From NCBI RefSeq assembly GCF_005871165.1, contig NZ_SWKP01000003.1:248001-312000 (forward strand): a stretch of DNA of 64,000 nucleotides, read 5' to 3'. The notes beneath the pieces are model-generated. The model made no database searches. It was not told the DNA's origin and saw only the letters and a list, made by a program, of their open reading frames with translations. The position numbers and the translations under genes are program-made. This document shows, in pieces, positions 8,217 to 16,754 of the stretch (position 1 is the first letter of the stretch; each line of letters begins with the position of its first letter). The DNA is from Maricaulis alexandrii. Lineage in GTDB: Bacteria > Pseudomonadota > Alphaproteobacteria > Caulobacterales > Maricaulaceae.

Positions 8217-11200
8217 ATGGGGGAGAGAGTTTTGCAAGCCGATATGATCATCAAACGGGGAACGTCGAGACGTCTCCTGTTTTCGGCCATTCTTGTCGCC
8301 GTGCTGGCGACTTTCTTCTGGACCCAGTCGCGCTACCCCTCCCTGGATGAAAAAGCGATGATGGGTGGCGCAATCCAGCTGGAAGACCCGCTGAGCTTCG
8401 AAGCCCTGATTCCCCTCTCGCCGGACATGGGGCCTGTCGAGCGTGTCTCGGTGTCCACGGTGAACTGGATTGATACGAACAAGAAAGGGATGACGTTCGG
8501 GGTCCTGTTCGGCGCTGCCTTCCTGACCTTGCTGGGGTATCTGAGGCGACGGCACTTTGCGGGACCTTTCGCCAATTCGCTCTATGGCATGTTCCTGGGC
8601 GCGCCCTTGGGCGTTTGCGTGAATTGTGCGGCCCCGATCGCGAAGGGCCTCTATCAGGGTGGATCCAGAGCCGAGACGACGCTCTCGGCCATGGTGGCAT
8701 CTCCCACCTTGAATATCGTCGTGATGACGATGGCCTTCTCCCTATTGCCCTTCTACATCGCCGTGACCAAGGTCGCGCTGAGTCTGCTCGTGATCCTGAT
8801 CGCGGTACCGCTGATCTGCCGTTTCATCCCGCAGGAGAAGTTGCTTCATTCGGTGAAGAAGACCAGTCTCACGCCGATCCCGCCCATGCTGGCGGCCGAT
8901 GGCGACGAAGAGGTGGCGGATGCCGGCTTGCCGCAATCCTTTGTAGAATTCCTGCGTGATTTCGGCCGGAATCTCTGGTTTATCGTCCGTACCACACTGC
9001 CCCTGATGCTGCTCGCCGGTTTCCTGGGCGCGCTGGCGGCCAGCTTCCTGCCGGCCGGTGCCATTGCATCCTGGGATTTCGGACCGGTCCAGGCCGCCAT
9101 TGCGGCGATCGTCGGCACCTTCTTTCCAGTCCCGATCGGGTTTGATGTCGTCCTGTCTGGCGCCTTGCTCAATGGCGGGGCGAGCCATGGCATGATCATG
9201 ACCCTCGTCTTCTGCCTGGGCAGTTTCTCGATCTATTCCTTCTTCGTGGTGTCGACCTCGATCGGGTGGCGCGCCGGTTTCCTGCTGGGCGGAACGGTCA
9301 TGGTCCTCGGCTTCACCGCGGGTTTGATGGCCGATGGCTGGCATCGCTTCCAGACCGAACGGGCTCTGCGCATCCTGACGGAGGATGTGGCCCTGGCCGA
9401 AACCGCTGAAAGCCGTGCCGACATCCTGCCGGATAGCCAGGGCGGCCAGCCGCAGGCCCCGGGCAGGATGGCGGAGGACGGTCCCGGCCTGTCAGTCGAA
9501 CGGATTCCCTACCAAGCGTCACTCGGGTTGGGTGAAAGCGCGTTCACGCGGGTCGAGGCGGTCGAGCTGGGTATCACGCACCCGATCGAGTTTTCCTTCG
9601 ACGACATGTGGCCGCCCTTCTGGGAAGGCCGGAGCATTTCGTCGGGCGACATCGATGGGGATGGGGATCTGGACCTGATCTATGCGTCCTCCGAGCGGGG
9701 CCTGTACGTTTACGCCAATGACGGTAACGGCCGGTTCTCGGAAGTGGCCCTGGACCTCGGTCCTGTCGCCGACTTGCCGGTGTTCAATGCGGCCCTCGTG
9801 GATATCGACAATGATGGCTGGCGGGATCTCTTCCTGACCACCTATCGTCAGGGCCTCTACATCCTGCCCAATCGCGGCGGCCGTTTCGATCCCGCTGGCT
9901 TGCAGCGCGTGAGTAACCGCGAGGATGCCATTCTCGCCCTGTCGGCCAGTTTCGGCGATGTCGACCGGGATGGCGATCTGGATCTCGCTCTCGGGAACTG
10001 GGCAGCGGGCTGGTATCGACGCGTGCCGGGCGAGGAGTCCCGGAACCGCATCGTGTTCAACACGGAATCCGGTTTGACGGGGGACAGTTTCATCGACCTG
10101 ACCGGCATTCCGGGTGAGACACTGTCCATCCTGTTCAGTGACTTCAACACGGACGGAGCTGTCGATCTTCTGGTCGGGAATGATTTCGAGGTGCCGGATT
10201 ATTTCTACATCGGTGACGGGCAGGGCGGTTTTGAGGCCATCACCCGGCAATCCGGTCTGATCCCGGAGACCACGACCACGACCATGTCGCTAACGACGGC
10301 CGACCTGACCAATTCCGGTGAGTATTCCATCTATGCCGCCCAGATCGCCGGTCGCGCATCCGGCATTTCCAGCCGGCTGCACATGCAGCCCATCGAGCAG
10401 TATTGCGACGGCATCCAGCAGGATGCGGCGCGCGAAACCTGCCAGATCAACATGGATATCAAGCGCTGGTACCGGTCTGGCAACAGTCTGGACCCGTCCA
10501 ATGCCAGCCGGTGCGCGTCACTGGATGAACCCTATCGCTCTGAATGCCGGGGCATGTTGCTGAAGGATCTGGCGATCCAGAACCACAATCCGGCCCTTTG
10601 CGAGCTTATCCCGGTTGGTCAGGAGCGGGCCCGGGCCTATTGCGACATCCACTTCATGCCGAGCCGCCCGATGACCCGGGACGAGCAGGATGCCGCCATT
10701 CCGCAGGTCCTGGCGCGCAATGTCCTGTTGGAACCACTCGGAGGCGGTCGTTTCCAGGAAACCGCCGGAGCGCATGGCCTGGAAGTCGGCGGCTGGAGCT
10801 GGGACGTCTCGACCGGCGATTTCGACAATGATGGCTGGCAGGATATCTATATCGTCAATGGCACCTGGGTTCCCAATGAAGTCACGCCGTCCAATATCTT
10901 CCTGCGCAATCAGGGCGGCGGCGATTTCGAGGAAGAAACTGCGCAATGGGGCCTGGATGATTATCTGATCACGGCCGCATCCACGATCGTGGACATTGAT
11001 CATGATGGCGATCTCGATGTTTTCACGGTTCCGGTGAACGGACCGGCCATGGCCTTCATCAACAATCAATCCGGCCAGAACGCACTCTCGGTGAGTCTGG
11101 AAGATCATGTTGGCAACCGCGATGGCATCGGGGCCCGGATCGAGCTTCGACAGGGTGACACTCTGCAAGTCCGGGAATTGCAGATCGGCGGTGGTTTCAT

Positions 11201-11384
11201 GTCGTTTGACGCGCCGATTGCCCATTTCGGGCTGGGCGAGGCGACCGGTGCCGCCAGCTTGACCATCCGTTGGGCTGATGGCGGTGAATCCGTCATTACA
11301 GAAGACCTGACGGCCGGTGCGACCTACCACGTGGTTCGATCCTCGCGCGATGCCGGGCATGCAGATATTGAAACAGGGGAATAA
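8217..11384 (+). CDS. ArsP/YraQ-type permease fused to FG-GAP (VCBS) repeats and ASPIC/UnbV domain
   Basis: About 1055 residues in two parts. Residues ~16-400 are a polytopic membrane domain of the DUF318/ArsP_1 permease type: helices near 20-38, 92-108, 122-140 and several to 400, with the hallmark segment LGVCVNC-AAPIAKGLYQGG (Cys 134/137) and ASPTLN. Residues ~475-1045 hold six calcium-type DxDxDGxxD loops (such as DIDGDGDLD, DFDNDGWQD), an inserted region with six cysteines, and a C-terminal ASPIC/UnbV domain (GIGARIEL...IRWADGG). The Cys-rich part suggests an extracytoplasmic location. The start is uncertain: ATG 8217, TTG 8232 (GGGAGAG upstream) or ATG 8244. Substrate unknown; the fusion is unusual. 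Confidence 0.8.
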   Translation: MGERVLQADMIIKRGTSRRLLFSAILVAVLATFFWTQSRYPSLDEKAMMGGAIQLEDPLSFEALIPLSPDMGPVERVSVSTVNWIDTNKKGMTFGVLFGAAFLTLLGYLRRRHFAGPFANSLYGMFLGAPLGVCVNCAAPIAKGLYQGGSRAETTLSAMVASPTLNIVVMTMAFSLLPFYIAVTKVALSLLVILIAVPLICRFIPQEKLLHSVKKTSLTPIPPMLAADGDEEVADAGLPQSFVEFLRDFGRNLWFIVRTTLPLMLLAGFLGALAASFLPAGAIASWDFGPVQAAIAAIVGTFFPVPIGFDVVLSGALLNGGASHGMIMTLVFCLGSFSIYSFFVVSTSIGWRAGFLLGGTVMVLGFTAGLMADGWHRFQTERALRILTEDVALAETAESRADILPDSQGGQPQAPGRMAEDGPGLSVERIPYQASLGLGESAFTRVEAVELGITHPIEFSFDDMWPPFWEGRSISSGDIDGDGDLDLIYASSERGLYVYANDGNGRFSEVALDLGPVADLPVFNAALVDIDNDGWRDLFLTTYRQGLYILPNRGGRFDPAGLQRVSNREDAILALSASFGDVDRDGDLDLALGNWAAGWYRRVPGEESRNRIVFNTESGLTGDSFIDLTGIPGETLSILFSDFNTDGAVDLLVGNDFEVPDYFYIGDGQGGFEAITRQSGLIPETTTTTMSLTTADLTNSGEYSIYAAQIAGRASGISSRLHMQPIEQYCDGIQQDAARETCQINMDIKRWYRSGNSLDPSNASRCASLDEPYRSECRGMLLKDLAIQNHNPALCELIPVGQERARAYCDIHFMPSRPMTRDEQDAAIPQVLARNVLLEPLGGGRFQETAGAHGLEVGGWSWDVSTGDFDNDGWQDIYIVNGTWVPNEVTPSNIFLRNQGGGDFEEETAQWGLDDYLITAASTIVDIDHDGDLDVFTVPVNGPAMAFINNQSGQNALSVSLEDHVGNRDGIGARIELRQGDTLQVRELQIGGGFMSFDAPIAHFGLGEATGAASLTIRWADGGESVITEDLTAGATYHVVRSSRDAGHADIETGE

Positions 11385-11387
11385 GCG

Positions 11388-12611
11388 TTGAAACGAGAAC
11401 TTCTCGGAGCTGCAGCCGGGATCGGCCTGATTGTTCTGGTCATCGGTGGTGTTGCGGTTTTCCGGACGTCTGGCGCACCCAGTTCCGATCAGGTCGCCGC
11501 GCAAATGCAGGAGGCGGAAGCCGCCTATGCGCGGGGCGAGTACGGACGCGTCGCGGGCCTGTTGGAAGAGCCGGCCGAGGCGGGCAATCCGCTGGCTCAA
11601 TTCCGGCTTGGCATGATGTACCGGCAAGGGTTCGGCGTGGCCGTCGACCGCGATGAGGCGCTGGCTTGGCTGGAGATGGCCGCGGGCAACGCCCACGAAG
11701 ACGCCATTGAGCCACTGATTGAAATCTATCTGGAAAAGGCGGGCGAGGCGGAGACGCTGGAAGACGGCGTGGAATGGTTCGACCGGGCGGCGCAGCGCGG
11801 CAGTACCGATGCCCAGGCCGTACTGGGCTCCTACTATCTCACCGGCACCGCCGTTGAGCGCGATACACGTCGGGGTATTGCGCTGCTGGAAGAGGCTGCC
11901 GAGGCGGGGGATCCACGGGCGCAGACCAATCTGGGATATGCCTACATGCAAGGGCTGGGAGTTGCGCGCGACCCTGCGCAGGCCTTTGCCTGGTACCATC
12001 AGGCTGCCGATGCCGGTCTGGTCCGGGCACAACCGGTTCTGGGCATGATGTACCAGACCGGGCAGGGGACCGAGGCCGATCTGAACGAGGCCATCCGTTG
12101 GTATCTCAATGCCTATGATGCCGGAGCTCCGGGGGCCGGCGCGCTGCTCGGCAATCTCGTCATTTCAGGCGATGTGTCCGCCCGTGACGCTGCCGAGGCG
12201 GCCAGCTGGGTGTCGGCCAGCGCCGTCGCCGGCAATCCCCAGGCCTTGACCTGGCTGGAAACCGAGGCCCGGTCGGGACAGGCTCAGGCTCTGGCTGCTC
12301 TGGGCCGATTCTATGATGAAGGCGAAGTCGTACCGCAGAATGCTGCGCGGGCGCTGGACTATTACCAGCAGGCGGCCGAGGCGGGCGTTCCGTTCGCCCA
12401 ATTGGAAATGGCGGGCCGGTATGCGGCGGGACAAGGCGTCGAGCAGGATTATGTCCAGGCTCATGTCTGGGCGAATCTCGCCGCGGCCGCCGGTCAGGAA
12501 GGCGCAGCGGCCGAACGGAATGTGATCGCGCAATTCCTCAGCCCGGAAGAGTTGGCCGAGGCGCAATCCCGGGCAACCCGCTGGCGCGAGGAGCAGGCGC
12601 AAAATGACTAA
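11388..12611 (+). CDS. Membrane-anchored Sel1-like repeat protein
   Basis: A 407-residue protein with an N-terminal membrane anchor (LLGAAAGIGLIVLVIGGVAVF) and then about eight Sel1-like (SLR) helical repeats, seen as recurring units of the type AQFRLGMMYRQGFGVxxDxxxALxWxxxAA. SLR solenoids normally serve as protein-binding scaffolds. The start is TTG 11388, three bases after the preceding stop, with AGGGGA about 8 nt upstream; no in-frame ATG fits better. It is probably co-transcribed with the permease fusion upstream and the next SLR gene (8 bp overlap). Its partner is unknown. Confidence 0.85.
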   Translation: MKRELLGAAAGIGLIVLVIGGVAVFRTSGAPSSDQVAAQMQEAEAAYARGEYGRVAGLLEEPAEAGNPLAQFRLGMMYRQGFGVAVDRDEALAWLEMAAGNAHEDAIEPLIEIYLEKAGEAETLEDGVEWFDRAAQRGSTDAQAVLGSYYLTGTAVERDTRRGIALLEEAAEAGDPRAQTNLGYAYMQGLGVARDPAQAFAWYHQAADAGLVRAQPVLGMMYQTGQGTEADLNEAIRWYLNAYDAGAPGAGALLGNLVISGDVSARDAAEAASWVSASAVAGNPQALTWLETEARSGQAQALAALGRFYDEGEVVPQNAARALDYYQQAAEAGVPFAQLEMAGRYAAGQGVEQDYVQAHVWANLAAAAGQEGAAAERNVIAQFLSPEELAEAQSRATRWREEQAQND

Positions 12612-13860
12612 AGTCTGGCACGTTTGGCCGGTCCTGGTCCTGCTGATCCTGACCGCACCGCTCGCGCAGGCGCAAAACCGCAATGACGCCGTTGCGGAAC
12701 GGGCTGAAACCCTGATCGAGGCAGAGCGCTACAGCGAGGCGCGCGACCTTCTGATCGAACCGGCGAGAAACAACAATGCCCTGGCTCAGGCCTTGCTGGC
12801 GCGCTTGTATGAACGGGGCTGGGGCGTGCCGCAGGACTTTACGCAGGCGGCAAGACTCAACCGAGCGGCGGCTTCCACCGGTAATCCGATGGCCTTGAAT
12901 GCCCTGGCCCGGGCCCATGCCGAGGGACTGGGAGTGGAGCAGGATCGGGAACGGGCCATGCTTCTGTTCGCGCAGGCCGCTCAATCCGGGGAACCCCGCT
13001 ATCAATCCGACTTTGCCGTCGCGCTGGAAACCGGTCTCGGAGGTGAGGGGGATCCGGCGCAGGCCGTGACCTGGTACGAGCGTGCGGCGGAGCAGGGTTA
13101 TGTTCCGGCCGTGACCAGTCTGGGTGTGCTCTACTTGGAAGGCAGTGGCGTGGACCGTGACCCTGCAATGGCGATGGCCCTGTTTGAACAGGCGGCCGCG
13201 GAGGGGGACCCCCGGGCGCAGAACAATCTGGGCCTCATGTTCGTCCGGGGGGAGGACGTTGAGCGGGATTATGACCGGGCCTTCGTTCTCTTCCAGTCGG
13301 CGGCTGATCAGGGGCTGCAAGCAGGTCTGAACAATCTGTCTGTCATGTATGAAAACGGTTTCGGTGTTGCTGTGGATGAAGCCCGCTCCCGCGAGTTGCT
13401 GGCGGAGGGCCGCCGGGTCGGCGGCTTGTCGCTCCAGTCCCGGCTTCAGGAAATCGGTATTCCCTTCGACCAGCGGATCGTGCCGGATGACTGGACCCGC
13501 GCGCCGCAACCGTCTGAGCGCATCGCGGCGAATAATGGGGACCCGGTGTCCCTCTACCGTATGGCCTGGCGGGAATTGCATGGGTATGGCGTTCGACAGG
13601 ACATTCCGTCAGGCATCGCTAAGCTGGAAACCCTGGCCGGGCAGGGGCTCTCGAGTGCGCGGCTCCTGTTGGGCCTGATTCACGCCAATGGCTTGGGAGT
13701 CCCGCAGGATTTCGCAGAAGCCTATGTCTGGCTGAGCCTAGCCGCCCATGCCGGCTCGCCGCTTGCGCCGGGTATCCGGGACGAACTCGCCCTGCAGCTT
13801 CCGCCCGTTGTAGTTGCGGAATCGCAAGCGCGCGTTCAGGCCTATTTGACGACCGAGTGA
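12604..13860 (+). CDS. Exported Sel1-like repeat protein
   Basis: 418 residues with a cleavable signal peptide (VWPVLVLLILTAPLAQAQ, cut near residue 24) followed by Sel1-like repeats over most of the length, such as ALAQALLARLYERGWGVPQDF and AQNNLGLMFVRGEDVERDYDRA. A less regular stretch lies near residues 265-320. Whereas the neighbour at 11388 keeps its anchor, this one should be free in the periplasm or beyond. The two overlap by 8 bp and look like an ancient duplication. Likely a scaffold or assembly factor; no enzymatic motif is visible. Confidence 0.85.
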   Translation: MTKVWHVWPVLVLLILTAPLAQAQNRNDAVAERAETLIEAERYSEARDLLIEPARNNNALAQALLARLYERGWGVPQDFTQAARLNRAAASTGNPMALNALARAHAEGLGVEQDRERAMLLFAQAAQSGEPRYQSDFAVALETGLGGEGDPAQAVTWYERAAEQGYVPAVTSLGVLYLEGSGVDRDPAMAMALFEQAAAEGDPRAQNNLGLMFVRGEDVERDYDRAFVLFQSAADQGLQAGLNNLSVMYENGFGVAVDEARSRELLAEGRRVGGLSLQSRLQEIGIPFDQRIVPDDWTRAPQPSERIAANNGDPVSLYRMAWRELHGYGVRQDIPSGIAKLETLAGQGLSSARLLLGLIHANGLGVPQDFAEAYVWLSLAAHAGSPLAPGIRDELALQLPPVVVAESQARVQAYLTTE

Positions 13861-13990
13861 GGCGGGCGTGCGCGGCCTCAAATACTGTTCGGCCTTGAAG
13901 GCATTCGTTTTCCAAGGAAATTCTTCACATTTCGAGTGCAATTCCCGGAAGACGGCGTTATCTTCGCTGCAAAGTGCAACAGGATTCGGA

Positions 13991-14464
13991 ATGAAAGCCA
14001 CAAGTAGCATTGCTTCGCGTGTCGCGGGTCTGGCCATTCTGGGCTTGGCACTGGGCGTTGCCGCTGCACCGGCTCACGCTCAGTCTGAGCGAACAGAGCG
14101 GGAATACCGGATCCAGGAACAGGCGGCCGGTAGCCGGCTTCGCTTCGATGCGGACCCGGCCCTGTCCAATTTCACGCTGAGTGTCACTGGCCCTGATGGC
14201 TATCATGGCTCAGTGACGTCCGCGCGCGTGCCGCCGAGTTTCCGCTTGGCTGATCATGGTGACGTCTTGGACGGTATCTACAATTTCGAAATGACTGCCG
14301 CGACGCCCGAAAGGCGCCGCGATGCCTCGCCGCAGCAGGCGGCATACAATGGCCGTGACCCGAGTGCAGGGACCACGGCCTATCTGGGTTACACATATAG
14401 CGGTGCGTTCCGGGTCGTGAACGGTCGCATCATGGAATTCGACCAAGCCGAGCAAGAAGGCTAG
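13991..14464 (+). CDS. Small exported protein of unknown function
   Basis: 157 residues with a clear signal peptide (VAGLAILGLALGVAAAPAHAQ). The mature ~120 residues are hydrophilic and beta-rich (FTLSVTGPDGYHGSVTS...YNFEMTAATPERR...FRVVNGRIMEFDQ). I recognise no family. ATG 13991 follows AGGATTCGGA; the frame extends upstream to 13868 but without coding character. A 130-bp gap precedes it, so it may have its own promoter. It lies 25 bp before the tail-fibre-like gene and may be exported with it. Confidence 0.7.
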   Translation: MKATSSIASRVAGLAILGLALGVAAAPAHAQSERTEREYRIQEQAAGSRLRFDADPALSNFTLSVTGPDGYHGSVTSARVPPSFRLADHGDVLDGIYNFEMTAATPERRRDASPQQAAYNGRDPSAGTTAYLGYTYSGAFRVVNGRIMEFDQAEQEG

Positions 14465-14489
14465 ATCGGGGCTGACTAAGGGGGCCACA

Positions 14490-15665
14490 ATGAAGAAGTT
14501 TCTTTCCCGCACAGCGATGACAGGTGCGCTGGCAGTATCGGCGATGGTCGCAGCGCCAGCATCATTGAACGCCGACCAGGTCTTCGTGACCGATGTGATT
14601 GTGCAAGGCAGCCTCTGTGTCGGGGTGGATTGTGTGAATGGCGAAAGTTTCGGCGCTGACACGATCATTCTGAAAGAGAATAATCTGCGTATCTATTTCA
14701 ATGATACCAGTAACTCGGCCAGCTTCCCGGCGAATGATTGGCGCCTGACCGCCAACGGCCGGAATAATGGCGATGACAGCTATTTCGCGATCGATGATGC
14801 GACGTCCGGTAACACGGTCTTCCGTGTGGATGCCGGGGCACCGAACAATGCCCTGCGCGTCGACGCCCAGGGGGATGTCGGCATTGGTCTCTCCAATCCG
14901 GTCGTCGAACTTCATGTCCGCGACGGCGACAGCCCGACCTTGCGCCTCGAACAGGACGGGTCTTCGGGCTTTACCGCCCAGACCTTCGACCTGGTCTCGA
15001 ACGAAGCCAACTTCTTCATTCGCGACGTGACCAACGGCTCTCAGCTGCCGTTCCGGATAAAGCCGGGCGCTGATACGGACTCGCTGTTCATCGCGGCCAA
15101 CAATAATGTCGGGATCGGGACGGACGCTCCGTCAGAGGCACTTCATGTGCGCGGAACCGATGGCGATACGACCTTGTTGGTTCAGGAAGCCGGCGCGGCG
15201 GGCTATCGGGAAATGATGAACCTGAGCAATACGGGCGGATCCTGGATCACGATGGAGAACTCGACCACGTCCCGGAAGTGGTATCTGGTTCACGAAGATG
15301 GCGCGAATGCCCGCTTCATCATCGACACGGATGACACGACGGGCGCTGAATTCCTGCTTTCCGACAACGGCGATCTGACCATCCGGGGTGAACTGACCAC
15401 CGCCGGGTCCTGCTCGATCGGTTGTGACCGGGTCTTCTCCGACGAGTATGAGCTGGCGTCCATCGACGAGCACGAGGCCGCCATGTGGAGCAATGGCTAC
15501 CTGCCGGGTGTCGGCCCGACGGCCGAAGACGGTCCCTTCAATGTGTCCCAGAAAATGGGTGGCATGCTCAATGAGCTCGAACACGCCCATATCTATATCG
15601 CACAGCTGAACGCCCGGGTGGCCGACCTTGAAGCGGCGATTTCGGCTCAGGCTGAAAGCGAATAA
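14490..15665 (+). CDS. Secreted protein with tail-fibre-like GIGT-LHV repeats
   Basis: 391 residues: signal peptide (TGALAVSAMVAAPASLNA), then a beta-structured region with two repeats of the phage-tail-fibre type GxVGIGxxxPxxxLHVRxxD (near residues 130 and 208). The C-terminal region begins at CSIGCDRVFSDEYELASIDEHEAAMW and ends in an amphipathic helix (LNARVADLEAAI) resembling the trimeric coiled coil after S74-type endosialidase chaperone domains. I see no SDxRxK catalytic dyad, so self-cleavage is not predicted. There is no phage gene nearby. A surface-exposed or secreted fibre, possibly a T2SS cargo, is my inference. Confidence 0.75.
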   Translation: MKKFLSRTAMTGALAVSAMVAAPASLNADQVFVTDVIVQGSLCVGVDCVNGESFGADTIILKENNLRIYFNDTSNSASFPANDWRLTANGRNNGDDSYFAIDDATSGNTVFRVDAGAPNNALRVDAQGDVGIGLSNPVVELHVRDGDSPTLRLEQDGSSGFTAQTFDLVSNEANFFIRDVTNGSQLPFRIKPGADTDSLFIAANNNVGIGTDAPSEALHVRGTDGDTTLLVQEAGAAGYREMMNLSNTGGSWITMENSTTSRKWYLVHEDGANARFIIDTDDTTGAEFLLSDNGDLTIRGELTTAGSCSIGCDRVFSDEYELASIDEHEAAMWSNGYLPGVGPTAEDGPFNVSQKMGGMLNELEHAHIYIAQLNARVADLEAAISAQAESE

Positions 15666-15679
15666 GTCCGGACAACTAT

Positions 15680-15758
15680 CCTTCCGCGCGCCTCGATCCG
15701 GGCCCGGCTTTCCTACTTCGGAAGCTGGCTCCGCTCTAAAGCGAGGCGCGCGGGAAGG
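15680..15758. repeat. Imperfect inverted repeat between convergent genes
   Basis: Left arm 15680-15695 (CCTTCCGCGCGCCTCG) is matched by 15742-15758, the reverse complement with one extra C. The 46-nt spacer itself contains CCGGGCCCGG and a smaller hairpin. The right arm lies inside the last codons of the minus-strand glycosyltransferase-like gene. There is no T-tract on either side. It could act as a bidirectional transcription end or be a relic of local inversion. Confidence 0.5.
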
Positions 15759-16665
15759 GATACCGGCCATTCGTGACCGCTTGGACGTGCGACTGAAACA
15801 GCTTGTTCGAGCCCTCAAGTTCCAGATCGAGAAACGCGTCAAATGCGCTCGGAGTGGCGAATATTTCGCTGCGGGAGAACAGCTTCGTTCTCAGATAATG
15901 CATGAATACCACCCGCTTGAGCTCGTCAGGATAGAGCCGATCCGCGACCGGGTCGTTCGGATAATTGTAGCGCATGGGCAAAGACAGCGTGGGTAGATTC
16001 AGGTCGGCACACGTCAAGGCCAGATCGACCTGGTAGCACCAGACGTCCCCCACTTCAGCCCTGACCCGATCCCGCAATTCGCGTTCTCGCGCATCGAACT
16101 GGCGAAGTACGCGCGGCGGACCGGCGAAGACCCCGTAATTGATGTAAAAGGGCGCCTGGGCGGGCGTATCCAATGGTTTGAGTGTGTAACGGTATTCCGG
16201 GGAGAAGGGTTTTCCGATCAGTCTTTGATAGAGGTCTTCCCAGTCGCTTACCGGATCACCAGTGCCATCGGGCCAGGGAAAGTGGAAATGCGCGACCACG
16301 CCGGCCAGTGCCTGTGAGCCGATGATCTGTTCGCACAGTGCATCCATCGGAGCGAGCAGGGCCACATCGGCATCGATGAGCACGCTGACATCGGCGCTGT
16401 CATCAAGCAGCTCGAACCGGCGCTCATGCTGGGCCTCGTGATACGGATTCACCGCGCCGGGCTCATGGGCGAAATTGACATCAATCCGGTCGAAATAGGG
16501 GGCCCATTCACTCGGAAGCTCATTCCGATCATGATCTCCGAACGAGGCGACCAAGCGCGCGCGCTCGTAATCGCCTCCCAGAAAGTCGAGGCATTTTCTA
16601 AAGAACGCGATCTGTGACAGAAAAGACTCGTTGAGACTGCCGCAGGTAAGAAATTCGAGCTTCAT
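15736..16665 (-). CDS. Glycosyltransferase-like protein (GT-A type, tentative)
   Basis: 309 residues, cytosolic, no signal peptide. The N-terminal half has a Rossmann-like pattern (KLEFLTCGSLN...LVASFGDHD) and an acidic nucleotide-sugar type motif, VSVLIDADVALLAP, resembling the DxD region of GT-A glycosyltransferases; later DVWCYQVDLALT could be the acceptor side. Family identity is not certain. It is transcribed away from the aminotransferase-methyltransferase-GNAT genes at 16755-19597, with an 89-bp divergent promoter region, and probably belongs to the same glycan locus. Confidence 0.55.
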   Translation of the reverse strand: MKLEFLTCGSLNESFLSQIAFFRKCLDFLGGDYERARLVASFGDHDRNELPSEWAPYFDRIDVNFAHEPGAVNPYHEAQHERRFELLDDSADVSVLIDADVALLAPMDALCEQIIGSQALAGVVAHFHFPWPDGTGDPVSDWEDLYQRLIGKPFSPEYRYTLKPLDTPAQAPFYINYGVFAGPPRVLRQFDARERELRDRVRAEVGDVWCYQVDLALTCADLNLPTLSLPMRYNYPNDPVADRLYPDELKRVVFMHYLRTKLFSRSEIFATPSAFDAFLDLELEGSNKLFQSHVQAVTNGRYPFPRASL

Positions 16666-16709
16666 TTTGGTCTCGTCTGCTCAGATACTTGGCTGAATCT
16701 GATCAAAAA

Positions 16710-16738
16710 TTGAATATTCAACCAGCGTGCTGACTGGT
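16710..16738. promoter_or_regulatory. Palindromes in divergent promoter region (tentative operator)
   Basis: Within the 89-bp region between the divergent genes at 16665 and 16755 lies a perfect 12-bp palindrome TTGAATATTCAA (16710-16721), immediately followed by ACCAG-N8-CTGGT (16721-16738). This is AT-richer than the surroundings. It could be an operator or promoter core for both genes. No regulator gene is adjacent. Confidence 0.3.
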
Positions 16739-16754
16739 GGCGAAAAAGCGGTGC

